Source of the DNA: Panonychus citri | Taxonomy: Eukaryota > Arthropoda > Arachnida > Trombidiformes > Tetranychidae | NCBI RefSeq assembly: GCF_014898815.1 | Contig: NW_026515499.1 | Location: 248,001 to 312,000, forward strand | Length of the DNA stretch: 64,000 nucleotides | Direction: 5' to 3' | Part shown: positions 23,673 to 36,991 of the stretch, in pieces | Position numbering within the stretch: the first letter of the stretch is position 1 | How the letters are laid out: each line of letters opens with the position of its first letter | Notes under the pieces: model-generated | What the model was told of the DNA's origin: nothing | What the model saw: the letters and a program-made list of their open reading frames with translations, nothing else | Database searches by the model: none | Program-made: the position numbers and the translations under genes

Positions 23673-26287
23673 ATGGCTGAAACTGGGAGAAAGAAACGTC
23701 TCCCTGAATTAGGACGTCGTGGGTTTTTATCTAAAGCCCGAGAAGCCAAGGAAGGGTCACCCTTAAAACAAAGCCCAGGAGGTAATTGATTTGATCCAGT
23801 GGTTGCATCATTTTTTTCTCCTTCCTTTTCCTCCTATTTCATTTTATTTTACTTACCCCTTTTTCCTTTTTTTTCCCTGTGTGATCACTTAGGCTCTCCT
23901 AAACGACCAAACTCCCCTGAACCAAATTGCTCAATTTGTTTAGGAGGTATTGAGGATCAGTCTTTTGCTAACAAATGTTTCCACAGTTTTTGTAAAACTT
24001 GTCTCTTTGAATGGTCTAAGGTCAAACCAGAATGTCCAGTTTGTCGGCAAGGTTTCGACTCAATTATCTTCAATGTAAAAGCCATGGATGATTATGAAGA
24101 GTATAACATACCTAGACCCATTTCTCCAAGATCATTGTGGTCAGTTGATGCATTTATTACAGATGGTCGATGGGCAGAATCCCGTGAAATAAGTAGTTTC
24201 AATATTCTTCGTCATCGTGTTATCCATCTTCAAGATATGTTTGAGCGAAGTCGTACCCGTGAGCAAACCAGCCGAGGTCCTAGAAGATTATCCTTAATTT
24301 ACTCAAGTGATCTATTTAATAACACTAACAGTAGCACTGCTACCAATTCAATCAATGTCACTAACAATAGCAACACTGAAAGAACTCCTCCTCGGGCTCA
24401 TGAATCATCAAGAAATTCTGCTTTTCCTTTTGATTTTACTTCTTACCTTAGGAGTTTGGATTCTGTTCACCGGCGACCTCCAACTGCTGGTACCTGTGAC
24501 CATCGTCGTTATATTTATGATAATGATCTTTGGGTTCAACCAATTACTGGGCGTTTAGCTCGAGAATGTTCAGCAACATTTTATCGAAATAATCCAGCGG
24601 TAACTCATCGTTTACTTCCATTCCTTAATCGTGAACTGGTCGCCATTTTAAGAACTGACTCAGATTCTAGCCACGCAGCTGAAGCTCTTTACTCTCGTAT
24701 CAAAAAGCCATCTTTGAACATGATATACCGAGTATTAGATTTCGTCAAGTGATTGAACCATTCACTCGAGACAGAACTCACCATTTTCTTCATGAATTAT
24801 ATTATTTTGCCAAATCTCCATATACAATTGAAGATTATAATGTCCACGCTATTTACGTGCCCAAATCTCACGTTAAACAGTTGAAACTTGAACAACCTCC
24901 TTTTCGTCCTTTACTAGTTTTTGGTCAACAGGAACCAGAAGCTGGTGATTCAACCGATGACTCTGTGATTGAAGTTGTTGACTCTGAACAAGAACAAAGT
25001 TCCAGAAGAGATAAAAATAGAATGCAATATTTAGCATCATCATCATCATCATCGTCATCATCAATAACAGTCGCAACCAATACCAATACAGCAAATCCAT
25101 CAGTAACTCAAGCAACTAGTGAAACAACCAATCCAGGCTACGATGAAAAAGAGACCCGTAAAGCCAATAAACAAGTTCAAAAAGTTTCAAAAGAAATGGT
25201 CTCTCATGCGAATCAGGAGACACCATTAACCTCAAATTTATCTCAAAACATTAATGTGATTGAAGATTTTGACAATCCTCGACCAGGTCCAAGTGGTTTA
25301 TGTAGAAATAATGATTTTAAAACTTCTAATCCAAAGTTAAAGGTAGACGATGATGGATCTGATACCGAGATTGATGTAGGTACCAATGAGAAACCTTTGG
25401 GTAAACAAAGGTACGATAGTGATTCATGTGATTCAGATGATTCGATAAAAGTAGTTGGTTTTAAGAAGCCAATTCGTGAAAGGACACCAGAGATTATCAA
25501 TATATCAAGTTGCGGTGAATCAGCTGATGAAAAATATAAATCAGATAGTGATGATGACGATGAAGATGAAGGACCACTAAAAAAGAGATTAAAGATAATT
25601 AAGGTACTACCAATGATACGACCATTATCACATCGGTTAAAAATGGAAATGAGTAAAAGTCGAAATACAATTGGTGAAGATGACAAAATTACAGACAGTG
25701 AAGGATCAGAAAATGAGAAAGAAAAAGCTAATAAAAAGAAGCAAAAGAAAAGACGACGAACCAAATCAAGTCATTCGAAAAGGCGAAAAGATTCAAGTTG
25801 CTCTTCTCGTCCAGTCGATATTGAAGGTAACACAACGGTAACTGATTCGTCAAGTAGCAGTAGCGAAGATGAATCACCCGAATTTGGTCGAAGGGGACAC
25901 GAATCATATAAATTTCTCCGACGAATACCAAGTGTAATTGTTAGACCTCCAACACTAAAACACATCAATAGTGCTAATCAATTACGTTTCGCTCAAACCA
26001 ATAATCCAAATTGTTTCCATGTTAGTAGCAGTACCATTGCAAATTATCCACTCAACACCTTAAACATAGCCGGTAATTCAAATAACGGAAGTACCAATAA
26101 CAACAATTCAACAACAACAACATCAACATCAACATCAACAACAACAACAACAACTGCTAATGGTGGAGTCATTGCAACACTTTGCTCATCAATTAAGAGG
26201 AAATTTGATGAATCTTCTGATCCCGAATCAAATGACGATGATGCTAATAACGAAGGATTTAAAGATTTACTAAAGGCCTTTGTTTGA
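23673..26287 (+). CDS. Topors: TOPORS-like RING E3 ubiquitin/SUMO ligase, reading frame broken once
   Basis: Exon 1 is 23673-23781 (MAETGRKKRLPELGRR...), exon 2 runs from 23893. The RING finger at about residues 49-88 is complete: CSIC, CFHSFC, CKTC-type spacing, CPVC. The Topors core follows (FYRNNPAVTHRLLPFLNREL), then RTHHFLHELYYFAKSPY, and a long acidic, Ser-rich and Lys/Arg-rich nuclear tail (RRRTKSSHSKRRKDSS). The first frame ends at a TGA at 24750-24752. The conserved protein continues in the -1 frame, which is open from 24683 to the TAG/TGA-type end at 26287. Matching the family requires the switch at the CAAAAAG tract, 24701-24707; with it the product is about 834 aa. One missing A in that tract would explain the break. 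Family role: nuclear E3 for p53 and other targets; the fly protein also works with insulator complexes. Confidence 0.88.
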
Positions 26288-27253
26288 TTCTAATAAATTA
26301 GTCATATATGTATAATTGAGCAGCAATTAATTATTTTTTATTGACTTATAAATGAGAGAGTCAAACAAAACACCAACACAAACATCCTAATTCCTGTAAT
26401 CCTAATTGTCTCGACAAAAATGATAAAACAAAAACACTATTCCGATGAAGCATATAAAGAAACAAACAATCAACACAATTAAATTAATTTACAAAGAGAG
26501 AGAGAGAGAGAGATTACAAAGTGATAAAGTTCATACATTCATCAAATTTCATCTTAATTGTATTTCTCTCTCTCTCACTCACTCGACATTTTTTGATCTT
26601 CTCATCAAGTTTTGTAAATTCATCGATTATGCATTTGTTTTAATTCACTGTATCATCTGGATGAAGAAAATTAAATCCAATTAACTGTAAACAATTTTCT
26701 TAATCCTATTTGGATAATTAACAAAAGAATAGCTGAAAATTAATTATGGTTATTATTTGGATGAATTTAATTGGTGAAAGAAAAATTTAATGAGCGTTTA
26801 TGTTACAATTGTTTATCTTTAGGTTTTACTTGATTTATTTTCCAGTCATTTGAATTTCCAATTGATTGTGATCTCTTTTGTTTTTATTGATTCAATTTAA
26901 TCAACAAGGAGATTTAAATTGTATGTATTGATGATGAAGCGATTGAGATTTTCAGTTTCTATTTGGATTTACAATAACTGGACGATGGATTTAGTGATGA
27001 TCCGTGAAAAAGGAATGGTAAATTGGTTTAATTACTTACACATAGATCTGAATCATCTCAAAGATGTTCAATTGGTTTGCCTTTGGGTCAAAAATACCAA
27101 CTGATTTGAATATAGTTTATATAAAGGCGATGGAAAAATTGACTTTCAACTTGTCGATGCATGTTGATTAGGTGGTGTATTTGTGTGTTTGTATATTTTG
27201 ACCGGAATTAGCATAGTAAGTTAGATGTTTTTTACTTGATTCAGCTTGACATT
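26288..27253. other. Convergent 3' region between TOPORS and TMEM50
   Basis: AT-rich 3' flanks of two converging genes, with a short GA run at 26495-26513. No gene is supported. Confidence 0.5.
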
Positions 27254-28054
27254 TTAATTTAGATAATCCTCTGTACGACCAAACTTGAAGATTAAAGATC
27301 TATAAGAAAAAAGATGAATCAGTTAAAAGGGTAAGTAAATTGTGAAGAAAAAGGAGATTCGGTAAACAATTGGAGATTTTGACACTTACCCGGCAAATAT
27401 CAGGACATTTTGAAGGAATAAACCGATACCAGGGTAGATTACACGCTTATTGGGGATTACATATGCAGCGAATAAGATCCATGTAGCAGCGATAATCGGA
27501 GTAAAACCAAGAACAAATCCGATAAACAGCCAGACTCGAGCAGCTCTTTGACCAAGGAATCCAGTGTTATATGTTTCTCCTCTAACTTGACCATTAGAAA
27601 CAGCATTGATCCTGAAATCGTAATAAAACAAAATGCAATTAGATTGTAACATGAATAAGATAAGAAGAGATAATATTTAAGAAATTAGAAAGACTTACAT
27701 GAATAGAGAAATAGTAGCAAATATACCACAAAGGTGATAAGCATTGTTAAAATCTTCTGAAGAAAAGTAAGAATTGATATCAATGATAATCCACCAGCCA
27801 GTGAAGAACTGAACAAAAAGAATTATTTAAAAAAGAGAATAGAACAAAAAGAAATTAGGATAACCATGACGACGAAGTTTAGTAAATAGACGAATAGAAA
27901 ATAGTTGATTAACATAGAAAATCAATAGATAATTAGTAGTAAATTAAATTGTTACCAATACTCCAGCGACTATGGATGAAACCGCATTCCTTTTCTCACT
28001 AAGGTCCAACCATTCGGGTGTATTAATTTGAAAATTATCTAAACAACCAGACAT
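27254..28054 (-). CDS. TMEM50A: TMEM50 four-helix small membrane protein
   Basis: Four exons on the minus strand: 28054-27956, 27808-27699, 27611-27390, 27299-27254; total 158 aa, the same as the vertebrate proteins. Close match over the whole length: N-terminal LDLSEKRNAVSSIVAGVL, then FFTGWWIIID (helix 2), INAVSNGQVRG (family signature), RVWLFIGFVLGF, WILFAAYVIP, VIYPGIGLFLQNVLIFAG and the tail FKFGRTEDYLN. Four hydrophobic segments are visible. Members sit in ER/Golgi membranes; the TMEM50 family is often linked to secretase or cornichon traffic, but the function is poorly known. The start ATG 28054 gives MSGCLDNF, matching family N-termini (MSGFLE...). No in-window sign of special regulation apart from a CTCF-like motif 185 bp upstream. 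Confidence 0.97.
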
Positions 28055-28238
28055 TTTAGAGCACAATTTATATCGATCACTTGCCCAAGATTAGAGAGAT
28101 CAGTTGATTATAATTTTAATCACTAAGAATAAATAAAAAATTCCCAATGAAAGATAATAAAAAAAATTCCACTTTCACCTGAAATTTTTTTCTAATCAAT
28201 GAAATGAAAACAAACCCGAATAATAGAAACTTAAACTT

Positions 28239-28251
28239 CCACCAGATGGAG
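28239..28251 (+). promoter_or_regulatory. CTCF-like motif upstream of TMEM50
   Basis: CCACCAGATGGAG differs from the CTCF core CCASYAGRKGGC at one position (A for C). It lies about 185 bp upstream of the TMEM50 start codon. Confidence 0.35.
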
Positions 28252-28793
28252 AAACTGTTGCGTAAAAAAGGAAAATCAATGAGTCATAACGCGGGAAGTT
28301 TAAATTTTTTCTTCAATTTTTCTACTTAACTAAACATTTCCATCGGAACTTGTAATTGACACGAAGGAGAGTAAATTGATTACGAATTAATTATTGAATA
28401 AATTTTTTTCTCTTTAAGAACATTTGATTTTTATTATTAAATAACATGCTTATTTTAAACCAAGTCGTTTGTTGTTTTTAGATAATAATAATAATACAAA
28501 AAAAACATTCAGATTGGTAATTGATGAGGTGATGATGATGATGATGTTGGGGTTGATTGGTTGACACGATCGTTAATTGTGACAGTTGATCAGGATAATA
28601 CGATTGCTTGGATTGACGATGAGTAGAAAAGGAAAGTTATATGTTCAGAAAAAAAAGGAAAAGTTAATAAACAAAAAAATACGACGGCAACATTGGTGAC
28701 GATGATAATGATGATGATGATGGTGACATTAGTGATGATAGAGGGAGAAGGAGAGACAGAGTGGGAAATAAGGAAGTGGAAATTGGAATTGGC

Positions 28794-28796
<3 letters not shown>

Positions 28797-28833
<37 letters not shown>
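28797..28833 (+). repeat. (GA)n microsatellite
   Basis: About 37 bp of perfect GA repeat, reading CT on the minus strand, which is the strand of both flanking genes. Confidence 0.95.
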
Positions 28834-28836
<3 letters not shown>

Positions 28837-29237
28837 AAAAAAAGCGAGATCTTTGGCTTCATCCATGGTTAATAATGACGGAAACAGGACCCATGGTTGA
28901 ATTAGTTTGCCAGGCACATAATTTGTCTTGAGTTTTCACCATGAAAAACATTGTGACGATTTGATTGAATTGATAAAGTAATTAAATTGATTTCCAATCA
29001 AAGAGAAATGAAGAAGATTGTCTTTTTTGTTGGAGGAGGAGGATGAGAAGGAGGAATTGATCATTTTGGTTTTGAGTTTTCAATCACAAAAAAAAAGAAA
29101 AGTAGAATTGATATTAGAGCGAAAGAGCTTCCGGTGTTTAGAAATTAGTTTACCAATTAAACTTATAAATATAATTAAGGTGAAGAGAAGAGCAGGAAAA
29201 AAAAGAAATTCATGGCGAACAATCAAAAATTGATCCT

Positions 29238-32200
29238 TTAAGTTACTGATAGAAAATGATTAAAGTTAATCAGTCGATTTGTGAAAAATAACATTATCAG
29301 TGACAAGAACATAATTTCAAGGTTAATCTTGTTTCTTAATCCTTCGGCTCCACTGAATATCGGACAATATGGACATTGATACGATCCACAAACATGACAT
29401 ATACTTAATCGGTAAAGGTCATAAGTACTGACCATCAGCTCTTCGTAACGTTCTGGATGAGAAAAAAGTAGAAGAAAAAAAGATTAACCAATTAACTGAT
29501 ATTCAAAATTACAAAGTCAAAGTAAATTGATAATCTGATGATTATGAACATGAAAAAAAGGTAATAAATTGATAATTAACAACAAATCAATAATTCTTGT
29601 AATAAATTGTTGATAAATAATCACAGGTAAAAAGGTGTAACCAATTAAAAGAACAGGTTTAGTTACGAGTTAGTTAAATTTACTATTTGAGTGATTAAAT
29701 AAGTTTATCGTGTAAAAAAGGATTCCCTTGATTAACATAAGTCATAAATCATAATTGTAAGAAGATTATTAAACATTCACACAGTAATAATTGCCTCCTA
29801 ATTGTTATTAATCATGATTAGGTGTTAAGGTAACATTATAACCTCAAAAGGGCGATGTCCAAACGCGAGCAAAAAAAAGGCTTGGTCAGTGTGGACAAAT
29901 TCAAATGACCGTCGTGTCGGTGTTGATTGAGAGCTAGAAAAATCATCTCTCTCCCAATCAATTAGAAATTTTAATCATTGTTAAAGTAACAATTTAATTT
30001 ACCTGGTGCATAGTAATCATATACTCTTGCAGGTATAAATCGGGACATGTTAGCAACTGGATACCAACGTTGAGCAGTGAAAGTAACACAGACTGGATTA
30101 GAGTCCAACTAGATTATGATAATAAATTGAAATGGAAAAATAAGTTTATATTAATTGATTGGTAAATTATTTGATTAATGATTGTTTTTGTTTTGAAAGG
30201 GAAAAGCCAAATCATATTAATCACTTACATAATCAAAGTAGAAAAGAGCCTTTCTCTCAGAGTATTTGGCTTCTTTTAAATTTCTCACTTTTCCTGATTT
30301 AACATAAGCATCAAGATCTTGCTGTTGAATCATGTAACCGGTGGGAATGGTCAAGTCTAGAACGGCCATTCCTGATGATGAACTTTCCTCAGATAATATC
30401 CACTGAGAACATGCTCGATAGGAGATGTGTGAATTGTTTCGTCCAAAGCTACGTAGTTTTACATCTAATTGAAAAGCTCTGATTGGAGGTGGAATTTGAA
30501 ATTGTGGCCAATCAACATTATATTGAACGTCAAGTTGAATAATCGCTAAACCAGAGCCTGATGCTCGGATGATTACTGGACCATAAGCTCGAGGTATGTC
30601 AAATGATTGAAGTCGAGCAAGATTTTTACTATTAATCTCAATTCGTTCACTAAAATCGGGTGATGATGGAGCTTCAATGGTAACTTCAATATCGGTTATA
30701 TCTCGAATTCTCGATTGAATTGAATATTCAACCAACGCTTGTAAAGCTATAATACTGTCCTGAGTTGAAGCCCATCCACCATTGTAAAGACGATTAGTGT
30801 TGAGCCATTCAACAATTTCTCGTTGAATGACAGCGGTTTTAATTATATGAGTTAATAAACCATAAGCTGTAGTCTCAATATTTAAGGAATCATATTCATG
30901 GGGAAGTCTGGGTAACAGGTAAGGTCGATTATTTTCAATCGTTGTTTTCGGTGCCGGTAAAGGATATTTACTCCAATATCTCATTCCACTGACTTCTCTC
31001 ATTCGATTGTCAAGTTCATTGAATGCCGATTCAGCTTCAGGAGAGTTTACCAAGTTAAGAGCATAAGTAACAATGGACAGTTCATAAGGATCTTCGAGTG
31101 TTTTAACAACGGCAAGCATTTTCTCTAAATACTGAGTGGCCACATGTTTAGCATTCGATATAAGTGGACTAAGGTGACCACTTATACCTCGTAATTGAGC
31201 CAATGAGATAAGTACATGAGCAGTTAAAGATATGTTACGATAACGAATAGAATCCATGGGAATTTTGGACGAAGAATTCATCTTTCTGTCATAAGAGTGT
31301 AATGCCGTCTCATAAAAAGCACCTTCGGAGGTTTGATGGGTTAGAAGCCATTGGGTTGCTTTTTCGATTATTTTTCGATCAATGTACAAGTAACTCTCCC
31401 ATTCTTGGAATGTAGCTTTGTGAAATATTCGTACACAGAAAGCGGTCAACCAAACGCTTGGTTTATCGTCAAAACGGAAAGCTCGAAATGAACCATCTTC
31501 ATTTTGATAACTTAACTGCCGTTGATATTGAATGTTAAGGTAACGGAAAGCTTGCTTCTCAAGTTCGGTACTTTTTTGACCTGTTAACCGAAGGTAAAGT
31601 AAAGTGTACATGTTGGCCGCAAAGTTGTACATATTTTGCTCTGCACACCCATAAGGTTTACGAAGTAAATTTTCAGTGGTCAATGGCATTGAAGGGAAAA
31701 CTGGTCCAACTACATCACCGACAATTGAAACTGTTGCTTTGGTTGATCCGTAAATATAACGACGATCATTTCTCAAGGGTATAATCGGAGTATCTGTTAA
31801 ATTGGTATCAAGGTATTTAATTAATTGAGCTCCTTGAGAAAGATCCAAAACTGCAGCGGTGTGTAAATGCTGGGGGATTCCATCAGACTGTATAAGTAGA
31901 AAGAGAGAAAGTTAAATCAAGTTTAATCAGTGAAATGTTTTCACACGGATAATCAAAGGTATTTGAAGCTCCATAAAATGAACAATTAAAGTTAATCACT
32001 TACTTCAACTTTAATAACTTTTTGAACTGTCGATTTGGCAACTTGGGTTTTAGCGATTATGGTGACAGTGATATTACCTAATCGTTGAGAAACAATTGGA
32101 ATGTAAACTGTGGTAGCTTTTTGAGGTCGAACCTAAATCAGGAAGAAGAGAGAAAATTAAAGTTCCAATTTCAGTATAAATCGATGAGTAGAAATAAGAT

Positions 32201-33361
32201 TCTTACAAATACTAAATGCTGATGTTCCCCTGATGAGATTCTTGGTGCATATGAAGATACGAAACCAAAGGCTTCGACATGGACGAATTTATAATCTTTC
32301 GATTTACCAAGGATGACCAATACTTCAATCGGTGATTCCATGTAGTTGAAAATACTGACTCGAATACCGATTTGTTCACCAATGGTACAAAGAGAAGGCA
32401 TCTCGACATTCATAAAAAATGGCCGAGTACTTGAATATTCAATTGTTTTCTGGTGAAGTCCGAATCCTTGTGAATTACTGATTCCAAAAGCAGTGACCAA
32501 CCATTTAGCTGGTGTTTGAGGCACTGGAACATTGAAAGTATAATAACCATGAGATCCAATGTTAATATCCTTCCAAAGCCAAGAATTTTCATAAATTCTT
32601 AAAAGTCGATTATTTCTATTGATTCGGAACTGTGTTAATCCATAATGATCTTCAACTGGACCTAATTGTAATCAGAGTAATAACAAAATTATTATTATTA
32701 GTATCATTTTAATCATAATCAGTAAATTATTTCCGATTTTGTTTAATACAGGAAATTCAAATGTTCATATCGATTTGTTAGTTGATTGAATCAATATTTA
32801 TTTCAGATCGATTTGAACTGAAATGATTAACTCACTACGGCAGTTAATAGTTATCCCTTTAATTAATCACAATTAAGGTAAGCATGTAAAGAGAGACAGA
32901 TAAAAGAAAGGGAAAGAATTAAATATCAATTGGAAAGATGAGTATTAAATGTTACATGAGACGTTAGTTAATGACAATTAAAAGGTTAATTCATCATTAA
33001 GATGAGATAGATTTTTAAATGTAAATCAATATACATAAAATGATTAGTATAATTATAAAAGATCACAGTAAATGATAATAGTGTAAAGGTAATGATAATT
33101 AAAAATAGTTAGTAAGTAATATCATATGATCAGATTTAATGATAATATTCAAGTTATTATCAAGATATTAATATTATTGCAATTTAAACTTGACGTTTGT
33201 GTCTCTACAATTACAATCAGCAACAATTTACAACATCGTGATTGAAAGCCAATGATTGCTCATTTTCATAATAAAATCATGAATCAAGCATAATAATAAA
33301 ATGTTGATAATCAATTCAAGTTAAATTATTTCATAACATAATTAAATATAATAGCGATAGA

Positions 33362-33403
<42 letters not shown>

Positions 33404-34463
33404 ACAATTAACATCCAACGGTAAGTTCATAGCAAAGATGAAAATCAATGTAAACATAACAATGAATAAGATGTAGGCTTAAAAATAACTTGAAAGATGC
33501 TCATTAAAAGACAATGATAATGATGATGATGAGGAAGATAAAACAAAGATGAGGAAGAAAGATGATGAGGATGATGATGATGGAGGAGGAAAATTGAGAC
33601 AGGGTGGGTTAGAAAGTTAGTCATTGATGCAAATCTAATGATACCTTTTTTTTGTTGATTATCTGATGGTTACAATGAACAATTAATATAACAATGACGA
33701 TTAAACAACAATTAACACAAACAATAACATCCTCTGGATAGTAAAGATAATGTAAGTAAATTGTTGAATGAATCAACGAGGAAAAAAATCGACAGGTTTT
33801 GAATTGAATAGTTAATAAATTGCTACTAATAAGGCAACCGCAAGATTTAATCAAGATAATCAACTATCTCATTGCGATCAATGATTTTTGTGTTTTTTTT
33901 CTTGATTTATTTCTTCATGGGAAAAGATTAATTAAACGGAAAAATGAAAAGTTCAGAGATTGCATATGATAAACCCTAAAAGGTTATAAATCAACAATGT
34001 AAAAGATAATTGTGATATCGTTTTGTTATTATTTGATTGCTTTTCGACTCAAGATAAAGGCTTTCAATTGTTGGTTAGCATTTGTCGGTGGTCTAAACCA
34101 TGAAAGTTCAATGTTGAAAAAGAAAAGCAAATCAGGTAACATGAAATTGAAATAGAATTAAACTTTTACGGACTTAATCAGCTTCTTATAATGAACGGAT
34201 AGGAGAAAACATGAATAGTCTATCGTTTTATATTCTGTTGTTTTCCCTCTCCTTTTAGGAAGATATCTTTCTCTCTCTCTCACACAATCAGAGTATCACG
34301 AAATAATGTGTAAGAAAAGGAAGACAAGAGGAGAGAGAGAGAGAAGATAAAATGATGAGGATGAAAAAGAAGTAAAAACTAAAGATGGTAAAGTGAATAA
34401 AAAGAGAATATTCTTAATCGCAAATTAAAATTGTTCTTAAGTGTAAGTTGACCAGTGAAAGGA

Positions 34464-34494
<31 letters not shown>

Positions 34495-36938
34495 AAAAGG
34501 TAGAAAGAGAAAATAGTAAGATGTGTTAGAAAGCAGGTGAAAAGAAACAAGTTTCTTATGTATGAAGATGGCGATGATGAGGATGATGATGGCCGTTACT
34601 TTGGTAAGAGAGGCCAGCCCAGAATTCTTGATTGACCGAGAAATAGTTTATTACAAATAGGAAACATAATAATGTTGTATTACTGTTGAAAAGATGCTCT
34701 TACAGTGAATCAAATGCACGCACTTACAGTACAATTAGTGTATTATCATTAGAGGATAAGAAAAAAAAAGAGATGATTAAAATATAAACAATTTACAATC
34801 AACAGCCAAGTTGTTTGTATTTTGTTTGAAAAAAACAGATTGAAACAATTACCATCATTACCATGAATTGAATAATGATAACAATATGATCAGATTCAAT
34901 TGGAAATTGATTTGACCTGATTTCAATCGAGTTGATTTATAAAACTGATTGTTTACAATCTTTAGTCTACATTTAACTAATTTGATTAATTACAATACAA
35001 TTTAACTTGATTAACTGCAAAATCAATGATTGTTTGTTGTTTCTGTTTCTCTTGTTAATGGTTAGGTAACAATGTAACTAAATTGTTTGGAAAATTATTG
35101 TAACAATCAAATAATCAATTTAAATAATAATCATGGTAAGAAACAACAACAACAATTTAACTTTCAATCTGTCTATTAATTTGTTTAAAATTAAAAGGAT
35201 AAATTGTATATTTTGGCTAACGAGTAATCGTTAACAATTACAATCGGTTTGCTGATTGTTATTTTAACCAATTTTCATGTGATTTATGAGGAAACATAAA
35301 TTTCACCATTGAAATTTGTTTATATCCTATTATCATGGGAGATTTTGTTAGTGATTCCCTGTAAGATATGAGGTGGAGGAAGAGGCTAAGGGTGGGCAGG
35401 AAAAACATAAATAACATCATATGGAAGAAGTTGCTACTTTTTCATCTTACTGTTGATTACGAGCATTAAGATGATAGGTAAACATTTCTTGTAATAACAA
35501 TAATTGAAGTAGCTTTTTAGTGACTGTCAAGATTGAGAATTGATGAAAAATTTATCCTCAACTTTCATCCTGACAGGGGGATGAGTTTTCTTGTAAATTG
35601 TTTTGATGAAAAGATTAAAAATTAAAGATAATCTTGTGATCTTTTTCACTCTATTCGGTTTAACTTCACGAATTCGTTTCATCTAATGATATTGACATTG
35701 AATTTGAATTTGCATTTGCATAGTTGAAAATGTAAATTGCATAGCAATTCATGTTAATTATTTTCTAAAGAGGAAGAGAAATTATTTAAAGAAAATATTA
35801 AATGAGTAGAGAGATGAGAGAGAGAGAGAGAGAGAGAGATAGAGAAAAAGATAAAAGAAAACTTTTTGGTATTTATAAGATTTACAGAGTGACAAAAGAA
35901 ATTGGACTTTTCTCCATCCTCATCCTCTCATCTTCATCATGGGTGCTTAATATCCAACTCCTACTCTCCCATCTTTCTCTCTATTTTGTTTCTCTCTCAC
36001 TCTCTGACAGTTTCTTGCTTCTTTCCATATAAGAATAAACTTTTAGAACAAATTGTTTTTACTTTTCAAAGAATCGAGAGTTGTTCAAAATCTAGTCAAG
36101 AGATACAATTGGAGTTTTATCAACCTACAGCGATAAGTTATAATGATGATAATGATAATGATGATGAAAATGAAGATGATGATGATGATCAAGCAAAGTG
36201 GTGGTTATTACGATGGAGAAGTTTTTTTCTGGTCAATTTAAGTTTGGGCGAGGAGATTGAATTAGATCAAGTTTAGATAGGAAAGGTTTACGGGCGTCAA
36301 GTTAATTGTTGATAATTTTAGAATAAGAATATATTTTTTTCGCTATCAATTGAAAGAGAAACATTCAGATGGGAGGAGAGATTTGCTTTCATTATCAATT
36401 TAAGTGGGAGCTTTGAGCAACTATGTAATTTGTAAGGTGTATGACAAAAGTATAAATTGATACCTGGTGATTGTGAAAATGAGATCATGAATAATGCACA
36501 TCTCATTTAAAAATCAATTCCAACTTGGAATTAATAATAATTTTGCTTCGCTATTTATAAAAAACAGGTAAACTTTACCATTTGATTGGTTCAAGTTTAA
36601 GGTTAACTAATAATGGTTTTCAATGATTTGCAATTTATGGTGAAAAAATAACAACATTTGATAACTAGAATTTGTAAACAATTCGAAAACTCTTGCAAAT
36701 GGAGGATTAAAAAGTAAAGAAACATTTTCATGATGATATTGAGTTTGATATGTGAAACATCATTGGCTTTTCTTTGAGATGATGATGATGACTTTGTTGA
36801 TTTATGTGAGATAATAATCATTAGCAGTGTAAAAAAAAGATTTCGTATTAAGTGAGGAGGGTAAACCTAAAAACAGATGATCTTCAATGATGGTTTTCTT
36901 GAAATGATGATTACAAGCACTTGGAACGAGACTTTGGT

Positions 36939-36991
<53 letters not shown>

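Larger units (their letters stand above)
28055..29237. other. Intergenic region between TMEM50 and the Mcr-like gene
   Basis: TMEM50 promoter on the left, with a CTCF-like site at 28239-28251. The rest contains GAT-rich stretches (28520-28545, 28700-28740), a 37-bp GA microsatellite (28797-28833) and the 3' flank of the Mcr-like gene. No gene recognised; the open frames on this stretch are repeat-encoded. Confidence 0.5.

Noticed and set aside
24749..26287. Separate gene beginning at 24749
   Set aside because: It starts at GTG, not ATG, and its first residues continue the Topors homology, so it is the second half of TOPORS after a frame break.
28797..28833. Regular short repeats that might suggest a CRISPR array
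   Set aside because: They are dinucleotide microsatellites without spacers, and the DNA is eukaryotic.
33621..33863. 80-residue minus-strand frame in the large Mcr-like intron, a possible nested gene
   Set aside because: No domain, no splice support, AT-rich composition like its surroundings.
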